Assembly (NCBI RefSeq): GCF_041737375.1
Contig: NZ_JBGSRV010000011.1
Location: forward strand, 26,645-90,644
Length of the DNA stretch: 64,000 bases
From: Vampirovibrio sp041737375
GTDB lineage: Bacteria > Cyanobacteriota > Vampirovibrionia > Vampirovibrionales > Vampirovibrionaceae
Reading direction: 5' to 3'
The translations under genes and the position numbers were made by a program. Shown here piece by piece: positions 43,643 through 52,888 of this stretch. Within the stretch, counting starts at the first letter, position 1, and the number at the start of each line of letters is the position of its first letter. A model generated the notes under the pieces. It saw only the letters and a list, made by a program, of their open reading frames with translations. It did not search any database and was not told where the DNA came from.

Positions 43643-46564
43643 TTACCGGGGTTCTTGCGCTGCCCGCCGTTGGGTTTCCTGTATTTTGGTTTCAATCCAG
43701 CGCAAGCTTTCGGTAGAAAGCACTTGCGCCCCGCTGGATTGGGCCAGTTGAAACTGTTTGCAGGCCAGTGGCCATTGTTGCCGGGCCTCATAAATCTGGC
43801 CCAGCTTCATATAAAAACTGGCTTGCCATAGGGGGGCGCTTTCATGAACGGCCAGCCCCAGTCCTTGCCGGGTTACATTTTCGGCCTGCTCCCAGTTTTT
43901 TTGTTGAATGTGCAGGCTGGCCAAGGCTTCCAGGGTATTCCACTGGCCCTCTTTGTTCTGGCTGGCCTGATCATGGCGCAGCGCCCTTAAAAAACAGGCA
44001 GCGGCCTTTTGAACTTGCCCCTGTTCCTGATAAAGTCCGGCCAAATTACACAAAGAAGCCGCCGCCGACTGCTGATTGCCTTGCGCCTCGTCCAGCGAGA
44101 GCGCTTTTTGGTAATGCTCAATGGCCTCTGTCGCTTGTTGCTGATCATCGTAAGCGGTGGCCAGTTGAAAATGCACTTCCGCCTGACGGGTCACATTGTC
44201 CGAGGAGTGGTACCAGCGCAGCGACTGCTGAAAGGCTTCTGTGGCGTCCGGGTATTGCTTTCGGTAGGCGTGTATCTCGCCCAAATCCTGATAAACCTGC
44301 CCCAGTCGGTCCAGCCACACCGCCCCCACCGTGTCATCCTCATACATCAGTTTGCGGATAACTTCCGCGGCTTTGGCCAGAGATGATAATGCGGCATTGT
44401 GATGGAAGGTTTTTTTGTTGACCGAGCCGTTCAGGCGATATATTTCAGCCACTACTTCTTTGCTGGCTTCGCTTTTCAGGCTAAGCGCCTTTTGCAGGCA
44501 ATGACCGGCGCTTTCATAACGGCCATGGCTGGCACGGTAGCGGGCCAGTTCCACCAGCTCCTGAGCGATCAGGGCATGGTTTTGAGCGGCCACCGCAGCA
44601 GTTAAGCGATTTTGAATGGTTTTTTCCTGGGCATCCTGAGCTTTGGCCAGTTGGGAGGCCGATAGCACATCAACAGCGGCAGACATGGGCTTTTCTGTTT
44701 GCAAAACGCTCTGTTCAGCGGGCTGAGCGGGAGCCTCTTTGGAGGCTTGCCGTTTTTGATTTTCCAAATCCAGCCGTTCTCCCAAGCTTTGCTGATGGGA
44801 AAGCAGTTGTTTTTCTTCTTCAGTCAGTTCCAGCTCGGCCAATTGGGCCTGCATGGAGCGATGACCGTTGCCGCCTTGTAATAGGCTCATAAAGGAGGGC
44901 TGCTCGGCCACTACTTCGGCGGATACGCTTTCAATGGGCATGGCCTCTGGCAGCTGGATGTTTTTGTAATCTTCCAGTGTGAGTGGGGCAGAGCCGCTTA
45001 CTGGCTTGCCAAACCCGGACAGATAAGCTTTGGAGGCCAGTGTGTGGCCATCCGGGTTGTTGAGCAGCATGGCGCCGCTGGCGGGCTTGCGCTCTCGAGA
45101 GGCGCTGCCATGGTACTTGGCTTCGGCCATAATGGCCCGGTTTTTAATTTTTAAAACACGGGTGTCGGCCTCCAGCCCCTTTTCTCGCATGTAAAAATCT
45201 TGCAAAATACCATGCACCCGCTCCCGCTCTTCGCTGGGCAGGCTGGTGTACAAAATGCGCTTCATGGCGTGATACAGCTCGTACCAAGGCTTAAAACTGC
45301 GGGCCTGTGGGTTGGCGGGGGTGGAACCCTGTTCTGGATCGCCGCTATTGCGAATATGGTCCAGCACTTCCTGAGGCGGGTATTTCACTTTTAGCAGCCC
45401 TTTTAGCAATGAATGCTCCAGCATGTCCTGAAGGGCTGGCAGGTCCAGCCCGGAAGGTCCTAACACCGGAAAGCACATGCCGGTTAAGGCCAGCAGGGTT
45501 GGGGTATCTACGGGATGCCGAATGAACGATAAAATTTGAAACAGGCGGCGATGCTGATCGGGCAAACGCTGATAAATCAGACCAGCCAGCGTGGTTAGGG
45601 TGTGAGCGGTATCGCTTTCCCCGCCAGCGGGATTTTCCAGCAGGCGATTCAGGGTTTGAAAATTAAGATGGGCTTGATGATGTAAATAATAGGCAATTTT
45701 CAACAACCAGGGCTGGCCATCGGTTTTACGCCAAAGTTGGCGCAAGGCCGCTTGTTCGGCTTGGGGGGCCGCCATGTTTTCTAAAATGCCGGGATCGGGC
45801 GGCTGGTTTTCGGCTTGACTTAAACGTTCCAGCAAGGCAATGGCGTCCTCTTCGGGTAAGCCTTCCAGCCGAATGTCGGCCACGCCTTCCTGATTGGGAC
45901 TCATATCCGCATAAGGCAAGCGTTCCCCAATCAGCACCATTTTGATATTGGGAAAGGCCAGCAAAAAATTCAGCATTTCCTTAAAAGGGTAGGAGTTGAA
46001 GCGTAATTCTGGGTCTACAATGTATTCCACGTTATCCAGCACCAGCAGCAGGGGAATATGGGCCACCTGAGCAATCAGGTGTTCCAGCCGCTTTAATAAA
46101 TCTTCCTGCGGGTTGCCACTGGTTGGGGCCGCTCGGTGTTCAGCGCCTGCTTCCCCCAAATTGGCGCAAACGTAGGTAATGTACTGGATCAGGAACTGGA
46201 TAATCTCTTCAAAATCGGTGTGCCGGTTCACGTCAAACCACAGCAGTTGCTCCTGATGGCTGCCCATGACCTCAATCAGCCCACGTACCAGACTGGTTTT
46301 GCCGCTGCCCTGAGCGCCGCCCACCAGCACGATTTTGGTGGCCGGGGCGTTCAAGGAACGGGCTATTTTTAAAATAAAAGGCTTGCGATGTTGAAAAACT
46401 TTGGGTTCATAGCGAATGCAGCGCTTGGTAACTGCCAGTGGGGACAGCACATTGCGGCGTTCCGAAAAGGAAGCCTCCGGTTTGGAGCGGCGCGCGGGAA
46501 CGAACGAGCCGTTTTCAATCCGCTCGATAAGGGCCGGGCTGATAAAAGTTAGAGGCGATACCAT
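43643..46564 (-). CDS. STAND-type NTPase with C-terminal TPR array
   Basis: 973 residues. Walker A GGAQGSGKTS (82-91) and Walker B LLLVLDNVEYI (about 174-184) sit in an NB-ARC/AAA-like module; a winged-helix part follows (to about 420). Residues 560-650 are Glu/Gln-rich, and about 655-960 are tetratricopeptide repeats such as AEVHFQLATAYDDQQQ and EAIEHYQKAL. STAND proteins are switches in signalling, transcription control or phage defence; no effector domain (TIR, nuclease, protease) is visible here. ATG at 46564 preferred over TTG at 46570. Confidence 0.85.
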   Translation of the reverse strand: MVSPLTFISPALIERIENGSFVPARRSKPEASFSERRNVLSPLAVTKRCIRYEPKVFQHRKPFILKIARSLNAPATKIVLVGGAQGSGKTSLVRGLIEVMGSHQEQLLWFDVNRHTDFEEIIQFLIQYITYVCANLGEAGAEHRAAPTSGNPQEDLLKRLEHLIAQVAHIPLLLVLDNVEYIVDPELRFNSYPFKEMLNFLLAFPNIKMVLIGERLPYADMSPNQEGVADIRLEGLPEEDAIALLERLSQAENQPPDPGILENMAAPQAEQAALRQLWRKTDGQPWLLKIAYYLHHQAHLNFQTLNRLLENPAGGESDTAHTLTTLAGLIYQRLPDQHRRLFQILSFIRHPVDTPTLLALTGMCFPVLGPSGLDLPALQDMLEHSLLKGLLKVKYPPQEVLDHIRNSGDPEQGSTPANPQARSFKPWYELYHAMKRILYTSLPSEERERVHGILQDFYMREKGLEADTRVLKIKNRAIMAEAKYHGSASRERKPASGAMLLNNPDGHTLASKAYLSGFGKPVSGSAPLTLEDYKNIQLPEAMPIESVSAEVVAEQPSFMSLLQGGNGHRSMQAQLAELELTEEEKQLLSHQQSLGERLDLENQKRQASKEAPAQPAEQSVLQTEKPMSAAVDVLSASQLAKAQDAQEKTIQNRLTAAVAAQNHALIAQELVELARYRASHGRYESAGHCLQKALSLKSEASKEVVAEIYRLNGSVNKKTFHHNAALSSLAKAAEVIRKLMYEDDTVGAVWLDRLGQVYQDLGEIHAYRKQYPDATEAFQQSLRWYHSSDNVTRQAEVHFQLATAYDDQQQATEAIEHYQKALSLDEAQGNQQSAAASLCNLAGLYQEQGQVQKAAACFLRALRHDQASQNKEGQWNTLEALASLHIQQKNWEQAENVTRQGLGLAVHESAPLWQASFYMKLGQIYEARQQWPLACKQFQLAQSSGAQVLSTESLRWIETKIQETQRRAAQEPR

Positions 46565-46801
46565 TGCCAAGGTTCCCGATTGCGTGGGGGGTGTTGTGGC
46601 TACCCATACTCACTCTCTTTTATTGTACACTGGGTGTTGCGCCCAAGTGGGTTCCTGCCGTGCGCAGGCCCAAAAACCCTCGGTCTGGAGGAGTGGCCTG
46701 TTCTCTGCCGATAGCGCTATTCGATTTCTATCTCTGACTTCACTCTTTGATCTCAATCTGTGATTTTGATACCAAATGCCCCGCAAGAAAGTTTGATTCC
46801 C

Positions 46802-47530
46802 ATGTCTTTTGCTCAACCTGATTCTGCCCAATGGGATGCCTGGCTGGCCGATTGCCAGAGTATTGAGGTGCCTGTTCCCGCAGACCGGCTGGCTTTGTTT
46901 CAGCAATTTTATACCTTGTTGTTAACCGCCAATCAGTCGGTTAACCTCACCCGCATTACCGCCCCCCAGGATTTTCTGGATCGCAATTTGCTGGATTCTT
47001 TAACCCTCAGCCCCCTGATTCCCGAAGGGGCTTGCGTGGCTGATATTGGCAGCGGGGCAGGCTTTCCGGCCATCCCTCTGGCGTTGGCTCGCCCCGATTT
47101 ATCGGTGGTGGCGGTGGAATCGGTGGGCAAAAAAGCGAACTTTATTCAGGAGGCAGCCCACGCGCTGGGCTTGAAAAATATAACGGTGTTGAGCCTACGA
47201 AGCGAAGAAATGGCTCGGGATGGGCGCTATAGGGCGCAGTTTGATGTGGTCACCGCTCGTGCGGTCGCCACTTTGCCCACCTTGCTGGAGTTGTGTATGC
47301 CACTGGTGAAAGTAAAAGGGCGCTTTTTGGCCATGAAGGGGCTGAACGCCGAAGTAGAACTGGCCGCCTCTCAAAAAGCTTTGAAGGTGCTGGCCACCCG
47401 CTACAGCGAAACCCGAACCTTTGGGCTGGAAAAACTACAGGGTTCTCGTTTGCTGGTGTTTGAGAAAACCGCCCACACGCAGGACGCTTACCCTCGCAAT
47501 TCGGGTTTGCCTTCTAAAAAACCGATTTAG
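46802..47530 (+). CDS. rsmG: 16S rRNA (guanine-527-N7)-methyltransferase
   Basis: 242 residues, the normal size. NLTRIT, FLDRNLLDSL, VADIGSGAGFPAIPLA (SAM motif I), VVAVESVGKKANF and VTARAVATLPTLLELC are the RsmG/GidB hallmarks. It methylates N7 of G527 in 16S rRNA during ribosome maturation. Start at the ATG at 46802; a GTG 14 codons upstream has no ribosome site. It lies divergent from the STAND gene rather than in the classical gidAB operon. Confidence 0.95.
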   Translation: MSFAQPDSAQWDAWLADCQSIEVPVPADRLALFQQFYTLLLTANQSVNLTRITAPQDFLDRNLLDSLTLSPLIPEGACVADIGSGAGFPAIPLALARPDLSVVAVESVGKKANFIQEAAHALGLKNITVLSLRSEEMARDGRYRAQFDVVTARAVATLPTLLELCMPLVKVKGRFLAMKGLNAEVELAASQKALKVLATRYSETRTFGLEKLQGSRLLVFEKTAHTQDAYPRNSGLPSKKPI

Positions 47531-47608
47531 TGCATTAAAGATAGCTTTAAGCGCTGTTCGAGAATCATCTGTTGGGGTGGTCTACTAGCGTCTTTGCGCT
47601 GCTTAGGG

Positions 47609-49336
47609 CTAGGATTTTAAATTTTTGTGGATGCTGTTGGCGATTTGGGGTTTGCCGTCTTTTTCCATTAGCTCGGCCACATTTCGCAAAAAGTTCAGCA
47701 CTTCCGGGTTGCCGGGAAGCGGGCCATTTTTGCCCACTGCCGCCGCGTTCATGGCAGGGCTGGCTGGCTTGCGAACAGGCACCGGGTTGGTGGCCGGGGC
47801 GTTTTTAAAGTTAACGGGTTGAACTGTTTTTTGAGCCGCCATGGCCCGATTAACCGGCGCTGTTTTGGATTGGTTTTTGGGGTTTTGAGCCGCCGCAATT
47901 TGCTGCTGGGCCTGTTGAAGCAGTTCTTGCTGCAAGGCTTGGGCCCGCTTCATTTCTTTCACCATGGTTTCATCGGGGAAAGTGGCTTTTTTAGCGGGCG
48001 GGGCCTTGGGCTTTTCGTTTTGCCGGTATTGGTTAATGGCTTGTTTAGAGGGGGCTGGGGGCTTGGCGGCAGGCTGTTTGGGTTCGCTAACCGCTTGCAC
48101 CATAGAGATCAGTTGCTCCATGGTGGGTGTTTTACCGGCGAACGGATCGGTACCGGATAATGGCTGCTGCGGGGCCGCCGGTTTTTTAGGCATGGGTTTG
48201 GCGGGAGCCGCCGCAGGCGAGTCCAGATCCATTTGATTGAGCGAGCGCAGCCCGATCAGATCCTCAACGTGTTTTTTGCCGTTGGGTTTGCTGCTAAAGC
48301 CGTTGTGTTCGCCCTTGGGTTCTAAATCGTGCTTGCTGCGGTAGGCGCTGGCCATATCCTTAAAGCTGACTTTTTTGCCATTGTTCTGCTCCAGCAGGAG
48401 TTCTTCCAGATCGGGTTCCACTTGCTTGAGTTTCATGATTTTATGAATCACCGCCCCGCTCACGCCTAAGGCCAGCAAGGCCAGCAATCCACCTAAAATA
48501 TAATTGTTGTAGCGTCCGTTTTTGGCTTTTTCAAGCAGTTCGTTGCTGGTGTTTGGCATGTCCATGCCCGTCAGGTTTAACGGCTCCACTTTTTCGGTGG
48601 CGGCGGGCAAGTTGGCAGGGGTTAAACTGGATGACTCTCCCTTGGTGCTGTTATCCACCAGCCCGCTAAAGGGAATACCTTCCGATTCAATGAGATCTAG
48701 ACCCGTTTTGGCGGGAGTGTCGGCTGTATTGTTGGTATTGGGGGGTGGCAGGGTGGTTTGGGGCTTGCTTGCCGCTTGGGTGGGTTTGTTTGCCAGCTTT
48801 AAAGTAGTGGGTTCCACTAATTGCATCCCACTGTCCTGAATTTGCTGAAGGGTTTCCTGGGTTTGGCGATGGAAGCTGTCGTTGTTTGAAAGGCTGGGGT
48901 TTTGAAAATCGGGATTGCTGATACTAGCCGTATTATTGCTGGGGTTGAAAAATGCGATGGTGGGCGGCGCAAGGTTTTCTCCCCGAATGATCATGCGCAC
49001 CTTGTGATCGTTGATGGGCTGCATGATCACGTGGCTGATGTTGCTGGCCCCGGTAAAGTTGGTGCGTACGGTTTGGCTGGCGTTGATTTGATCGATTTCC
49101 AGAATCAGCTTATTGTCAGAGGTGAGTATCTTTTGCACTGGCACAATGCTGCCGGTGTGCAGCATGATATGGGTTTGGTTTTGGACGGTTTTAAAGTCCA
49201 CGCTTTCCAAATCAAAGTTTTCCGCCCAGCCAGTGGCGGCAAACCAAGGGGTTAGGGCGATGCCAAGGGCCAGAAGCCACTGCCGCTTTGAACCACAATA
49301 GATGGAATCCCACTGAATCTTGCGAGTCACGCTCAT
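47609..49336 (-). CDS. AMIN-domain membrane protein
   Basis: 575 residues. A signal or first membrane segment (about 18-35) leads into an AMIN domain (about 40-130: VDFKTVQNQTHIMLHTG, ILEIDQINAS, VRMIIRG), a module that binds peptidoglycan in amidases and PilQ. A proline/asparagine-rich linker follows, then a membrane helix (NNYILGGLLALLALGVSGAV, about 278-297) and a cytoplasmic tail rich in Pro, Ala, Lys and Gln ending in a helix. It may link the cell wall to a cytoplasmic partner, perhaps a pilus or division complex; inference. Start set at the ATG at 49336. Confidence 0.78.
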   Translation of the reverse strand: MSVTRKIQWDSIYCGSKRQWLLALGIALTPWFAATGWAENFDLESVDFKTVQNQTHIMLHTGSIVPVQKILTSDNKLILEIDQINASQTVRTNFTGASNISHVIMQPINDHKVRMIIRGENLAPPTIAFFNPSNNTASISNPDFQNPSLSNNDSFHRQTQETLQQIQDSGMQLVEPTTLKLANKPTQAASKPQTTLPPPNTNNTADTPAKTGLDLIESEGIPFSGLVDNSTKGESSSLTPANLPAATEKVEPLNLTGMDMPNTSNELLEKAKNGRYNNYILGGLLALLALGVSGAVIHKIMKLKQVEPDLEELLLEQNNGKKVSFKDMASAYRSKHDLEPKGEHNGFSSKPNGKKHVEDLIGLRSLNQMDLDSPAAAPAKPMPKKPAAPQQPLSGTDPFAGKTPTMEQLISMVQAVSEPKQPAAKPPAPSKQAINQYRQNEKPKAPPAKKATFPDETMVKEMKRAQALQQELLQQAQQQIAAAQNPKNQSKTAPVNRAMAAQKTVQPVNFKNAPATNPVPVRKPASPAMNAAAVGKNGPLPGNPEVLNFLRNVAELMEKDGKPQIANSIHKNLKS

Positions 49337-49515
49337 ACCACCACCGTTCTTTCCACTCGTTTGGGCCAATCCACAAGGGATATATATCCTCAAAGTAACG
49401 TGTTTTCAGGGGGGCTTCATCAACCATCCGGTCGAGTTTAGCGGGGACAGGCTCAGCCCTTTGGGCAGGCAGGGGGATTTACATCTGGGTGCTGATCAAC
49501 GCTGGGTGGGGCTTT

Positions 49516-50130
49516 TTACAGCTTGGGCAAACTTTTGGGGGCGGTATCACCGGTCACGTCACACAAGGAACGCTTGGTTTTTAAACCGCCTGCCTGAGGG
49601 GTGGTCACAAATTCGCAGGGGTTATAGCCTTGTTGTTTCAGGCTGCGGGAAAGCGCTTTCAGGGTTTCCACAGGCAGTTGCGGGGTTCTGGCTAAAATCC
49701 AGCCGTAACGCCGGGAAGGCTGGGCCACAATAAAGTGAGTGTAGTGGGGATCCAGCGTGGTAACCCAGTAGTCTCCAAGGGGTAGGTAAATCCAGCGGAA
49801 TAGTTTGAGAAAGGTAGTGCGCTGCCTGGCCCCGGTGGCATCCAGAATTTCGGATCGCCCTTCGGCCACAAAGGGTTTTTTGTTGGTATCGCAGCGATTA
49901 ATCACCTTAATCAGTGTGGGAGACAGCAAACTGTACTCATCGGTGGTGTTGCCAACGCACTGTTTTTCAAAAATGTTGGGGGTGTAAGCAATTTCGTACC
50001 ACTTGCCCAAAAATCGGCTTAGTTCCACCTTTTTGACCGGTTCTAAAGGGGGATGCTTCTCGGCCATGGCTGCGGCGCTCCCCAATAGGCCCATCATCAA
50101 TACACTGGATAGTATTTGTTTGAAGCCCAT
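49516..50130 (-). CDS. Exported lipocalin (Blc-like), copy 1
   Basis: 204 residues; ATG at 50130 chosen because GAGG is six bases before it, whereas the ATG two codons earlier touches the site. Signal peptide 1-25 (ends AMAEK). Lipocalin motif GKWYEIAYTPNIFEKQC, then YSLLSPTLIKVINRC, and YWVTTLDPHYTHFIV and RRYGWILARTP complete the calycin barrel. No lipobox cysteine, so it is a soluble periplasmic form. Binds small hydrophobic molecules; neighbour copy 2 is 36-40 % similar by eye. Confidence 0.9.
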   Translation of the reverse strand: MGFKQILSSVLMMGLLGSAAAMAEKHPPLEPVKKVELSRFLGKWYEIAYTPNIFEKQCVGNTTDEYSLLSPTLIKVINRCDTNKKPFVAEGRSEILDATGARQRTTFLKLFRWIYLPLGDYWVTTLDPHYTHFIVAQPSRRYGWILARTPQLPVETLKALSRSLKQQGYNPCEFVTTPQAGGLKTKRSLCDVTGDTAPKSLPKL

Positions 50131-50276
50131 TGGCATCCTCTTTCACGCTGTTTACAAAATGACAAGTGTCGCACTATTCTAAACGTTTCACGGCGTGAAA
50201 CCAAGTGCGTTACTGTCCATTTGGGTGAAAAAAGTAACGGGCGTTTTAAGGATGGGCCAGTTTTTAAAAACGTGTT

Positions 50277-50960
50277 TTAGGGTTGGGTGGCCGCTCCGGT
50301 TGGGTTTCCGGTAAGGGTGCATAAGGGTTGCTTGCTGGTTAGTCCGCCCGCTTGCGGCATGGTGATCAAGTCGCAGGGGTTGTAGCCTTGCTGAACCAGC
50401 TTTTGGCTCAATGCCTTCAGGGTTTCGGTGGACAGCTGCGGAGTGCGGGCTAAAATCCAGCCGTACTTGCGATCGGGGTGTCCAATTAAGGCGGTGGAAT
50501 AATCGGGGGCCACATCCATAATCCAGTAGTGTCCTGAGGCCCAAAACTGCCAACCGAGCAAGGGCAGGTTTAAAAAGCTGACCTTGAGCTTGGCGTTGCT
50601 CTGGGGATCAACAATGCGGCCCAGACCCACGGCGCTCAGTCGTTTGCCATTGGATTTTTCACAGCTGTTAAATACAGAAACCTCACCGGAGGTGGTTTGG
50701 GTGTATTCCGCCGTGGTGTTGGCCACGCATTTGCGTTCAAAATACATGGGAATGGCGGCAATTTCGTACCACTTGCCGGTGTACTGATTGAGATCAACGC
50801 TGGGCGCGGTTTGGGGAGGGGCCTGACTCAGGGGAGGCAGTTGGGTCGTTGCCTCAGGAGGCGTTTGTGGTTCTGCCGCCGCCCATAGCCCTTGGCTCAT
50901 GAATAGCCCCAGGCAACTGATTGCGAGTAGTCGCCCGATGAGGAATCCCTGTTTTGTCAT
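50277..50960 (-). CDS. Exported lipocalin (Blc-like), copy 2
   Basis: 227 residues with AAAGGAAAG before the ATG. Signal peptide 1-28 (ends LWAAAE), a 25-residue proline-rich linker, then GKWYEIAAIPMYFERKC and the same block order as copy 1, ending YGWILARTPQLSTETLKAL and QQGYNPC. The cysteines in FERKC and YNPC are shared with copy 1 and could form the usual disulphide. Tandem duplication; the linker is the main difference. Confidence 0.9.
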   Translation of the reverse strand: MTKQGFLIGRLLAISCLGLFMSQGLWAAAEPQTPPEATTQLPPLSQAPPQTAPSVDLNQYTGKWYEIAAIPMYFERKCVANTTAEYTQTTSGEVSVFNSCEKSNGKRLSAVGLGRIVDPQSNAKLKVSFLNLPLLGWQFWASGHYWIMDVAPDYSTALIGHPDRKYGWILARTPQLSTETLKALSQKLVQQGYNPCDLITMPQAGGLTSKQPLCTLTGNPTGAATQP

Positions 50961-51062
50961 AGCGCCGCTTTCCTTTGTTTAATAATTTCTGCTTGACCAG
51001 TGGCCAATATTTAGAATTCAAGCGCAAGCACACTGTAGAGGCAATTACCCTGACGGTCTATA

Positions 51063-51386
51063 TCAACGCCCTGAGCCGCTGAGATAACCCTTTGGATGGC
51101 TTGAGGCAGTCTTTGCCCCTTCAGTCGGTGTAATAGACGGTTGCGGGATGTTCTTCGCCTGGGGGGTAGGTGTTGGAATCACACCAATAATCAGCCGATC
51201 CGGGAGGTGACAAACATGGGTTCCAACCGGTACAATATGAGTATCATCAATTTCACACGGAATAACACCAAACATTTTTAATAACCCAAGAATCGATGTA
51301 AGACGAAGCGACTGTAAAACGATCGACTCAGTTTCAATTAACGGTTGTAAGAACGGGTTTTCTGATTCAACAGGGGATGAGGACAT
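51063..51386 (-). CDS. Hypothetical small protein
   Basis: 107 residues if started at 51386 (118 from 51419, which would overlap the divergent 31-codon gene's start). Residues 8-50 form two amphipathic helices, followed by VPVGTHVCHLPDRLIIGVIPTP and a Pro/Thr/Ser-rich tail. No family recognised and no strong ribosome site; real but unproven. Confidence 0.4.
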   Translation of the reverse strand: MSSSPVESENPFLQPLIETESIVLQSLRLTSILGLLKMFGVIPCEIDDTHIVPVGTHVCHLPDRLIIGVIPTPTPQAKNIPQPSITPTEGAKTASSHPKGYLSGSGR

Positions 51387-51417
51387 CTGACCAAAAGAGG
51401 AATAAAGGAGGACTGAC

Positions 51418-51513
51418 ATGGAAGTATATGTTGCTGCGCTGGTCGTGACCGGATCTTCCGTATTGTGCGGGATGTTTTTGGTGAACGAGAGCTTTAAGCA
51501 GTCTCAACACTAA
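51418..51513 (+). CDS. 31-residue membrane peptide
   Basis: Short ORF with a perfect AAAGGAGG six bases before the ATG and tandem stops (TAATAA). The peptide is one hydrophobic helix (VYVAALVVTGSSVLCGMFLV) with a short polar tail, and the frame is followed by a terminator 70 bases later. The perfect Shine-Dalgarno is the main evidence that it is translated. Function unknown; small membrane peptides can modulate transporters or act as type I toxins. Confidence 0.6.
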   Translation: MEVYVAALVVTGSSVLCGMFLVNESFKQSQH

Positions 51514-51581
51514 TAAGGAAAGCCTTTTTTAAGGTTTAAATACGCACTGCTATTGTGACTTTAACGATTTGACTGATTCTT

Positions 51582-51621
51582 ATGAGCGGATCCGCCTGTG
51601 TGGGTGGCCGCTCATTTTTTT
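51582..51621. terminator. Intrinsic terminator
   Basis: ATGAGCGG pairs with CCGCTCAT around an 18-base loop, followed by seven T. It ends the small-peptide transcript and stands seven bases from the convergent esterase stop. Confidence 0.8.
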
Positions 51622-51627
51622 ATACTT

Positions 51628-52722
51628 TTAAATGGGCTGACAGTCTTGCTGGTTGCGCTTGAAAAACTCCCAAATCAGCTCGCTGGCGTTCAGGTTTCTG
51701 CTTTGGCGGCCCAAAAAGGGAATATAGCGTAAAGGCACTTCTGATCCGGGCCAGGTGTGCCCCCCCCCATGAATTTGATAGAGCATAACGCATTTGCCAT
51801 TTTGGGTGCGGGTGTTCCGTAAACTGACTTTGGTGCCGCCCACTTTTTTCTGAAGGGCATCTTTGCGCTGCGGTAATTCGCTGGGGCCGCCATTGGCTTC
51901 TACCCAGTAGTCAAAGGTGGTCATAATGGGGGCCACTTCTCCCACGCTAATGCGAATAATGCGGGTGGAGCCGCCATCCCACGGAAAGGCCCGATCGGCG
52001 GTGCCGTTAATCATTAACAGAGAAATGGGCCTGCTGGGCTTTTTGTTTTTTTGCAATTGGTTAATGGGCAGGCTGGCCGACACCTCGGCAATGGCCGAAA
52101 TTTTATGGGTCAATTCCAGTCCCAGTTTTTGGGCCAGCATGCCACCGCTGGAATAACCGGCCACATAAACCTGATCGGGATCGATGTTGTATTTCCAGGC
52201 CATATAGTCAATTAAGGTAGAAATAAAATGCACGTCATCAATGCCATAAGAGGGGGTGTCCCCTGCCCGACGGCCATCGTTCCACTGCTGATGCAGCGCG
52301 TCGGGGTAGGCCACAATAAAATGTTCTTCATTGGCCAGTTTGTCAAAGCCGGTCACGGCCTGGGCAATCCACCCGGATAATTTGGCACCGTGCAACACAA
52401 TGACCAATGGGCGTTTTTGGTGGGCCTCATAATGCTTGGGCAAATGCACAATGGTTTTTCGAATCAGGCTGTCCACCAGCAGCGTTTCGTTGATGGTCAA
52501 GCCGTCTTTGGTGTTGAATTCGCCGGTGGTAGGCTCCAGTTCCGCGTCCGCGCTCTGGATGCTTTCTTCGGTATGAATGATTTTGGGAGGCAGCACAATG
52601 CGGGGCATTACTGCGTTAATGGGGGCGGCACTGGTTAAAAGCAGCTGTAAAAGCAGCAGACTGGCTATCGTTTTGAGTTTCAACAAAAACACGCTCGTTA
52701 ACTGGTACATTGTCTTCATCAT
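51628..52722 (-). CDS. PHB-depolymerase/LpqC-like exported esterase
   Basis: 364 residues. Start at the ATG at 52722, giving a signal-like hydrophobic leader (about 12-30). Alpha/beta-hydrolase: LVIVLHG (oxyanion), AYPDAL, GYSSGGM with the nucleophile serine, INGTADRAFPW (Asp) and GGGHTWPG (His). This order is typical of esterase family PHB depolymerase (LpqC). It would cleave polyhydroxyalkanoate or feruloyl/aryl esters outside the cytoplasm. The YGIDDVHFI segment precedes the nucleophile as usual. Confidence 0.88.
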   Translation of the reverse strand: MMKTMYQLTSVFLLKLKTIASLLLLQLLLTSAAPINAVMPRIVLPPKIIHTEESIQSADAELEPTTGEFNTKDGLTINETLLVDSLIRKTIVHLPKHYEAHQKRPLVIVLHGAKLSGWIAQAVTGFDKLANEEHFIVAYPDALHQQWNDGRRAGDTPSYGIDDVHFISTLIDYMAWKYNIDPDQVYVAGYSSGGMLAQKLGLELTHKISAIAEVSASLPINQLQKNKKPSRPISLLMINGTADRAFPWDGGSTRIIRISVGEVAPIMTTFDYWVEANGGPSELPQRKDALQKKVGGTKVSLRNTRTQNGKCVMLYQIHGGGHTWPGSEVPLRYIPFLGRQSRNLNASELIWEFFKRNQQDCQPI

Positions 52723-52888
52723 AACAGTATTTGGGGCGGGATTTGAGGTCGGATTTGGCCTTGGCAATTTTTGAGTTTGCTTTTGTTTATAAAGGTATCG
52801 GCCCTGTGTCATTAGTGAGGAACCGGATAAAACAGAATACACAGGCCATCACCTTACACGGTTGACCATGATTTCAGGTTTAAAATAA

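Noticed and set aside
43768..44361. 197-codon forward ORF within the STAND gene
   Set aside because: Antisense shadow of the TPR region; proline- and arginine-rich composition is typical of a false frame.
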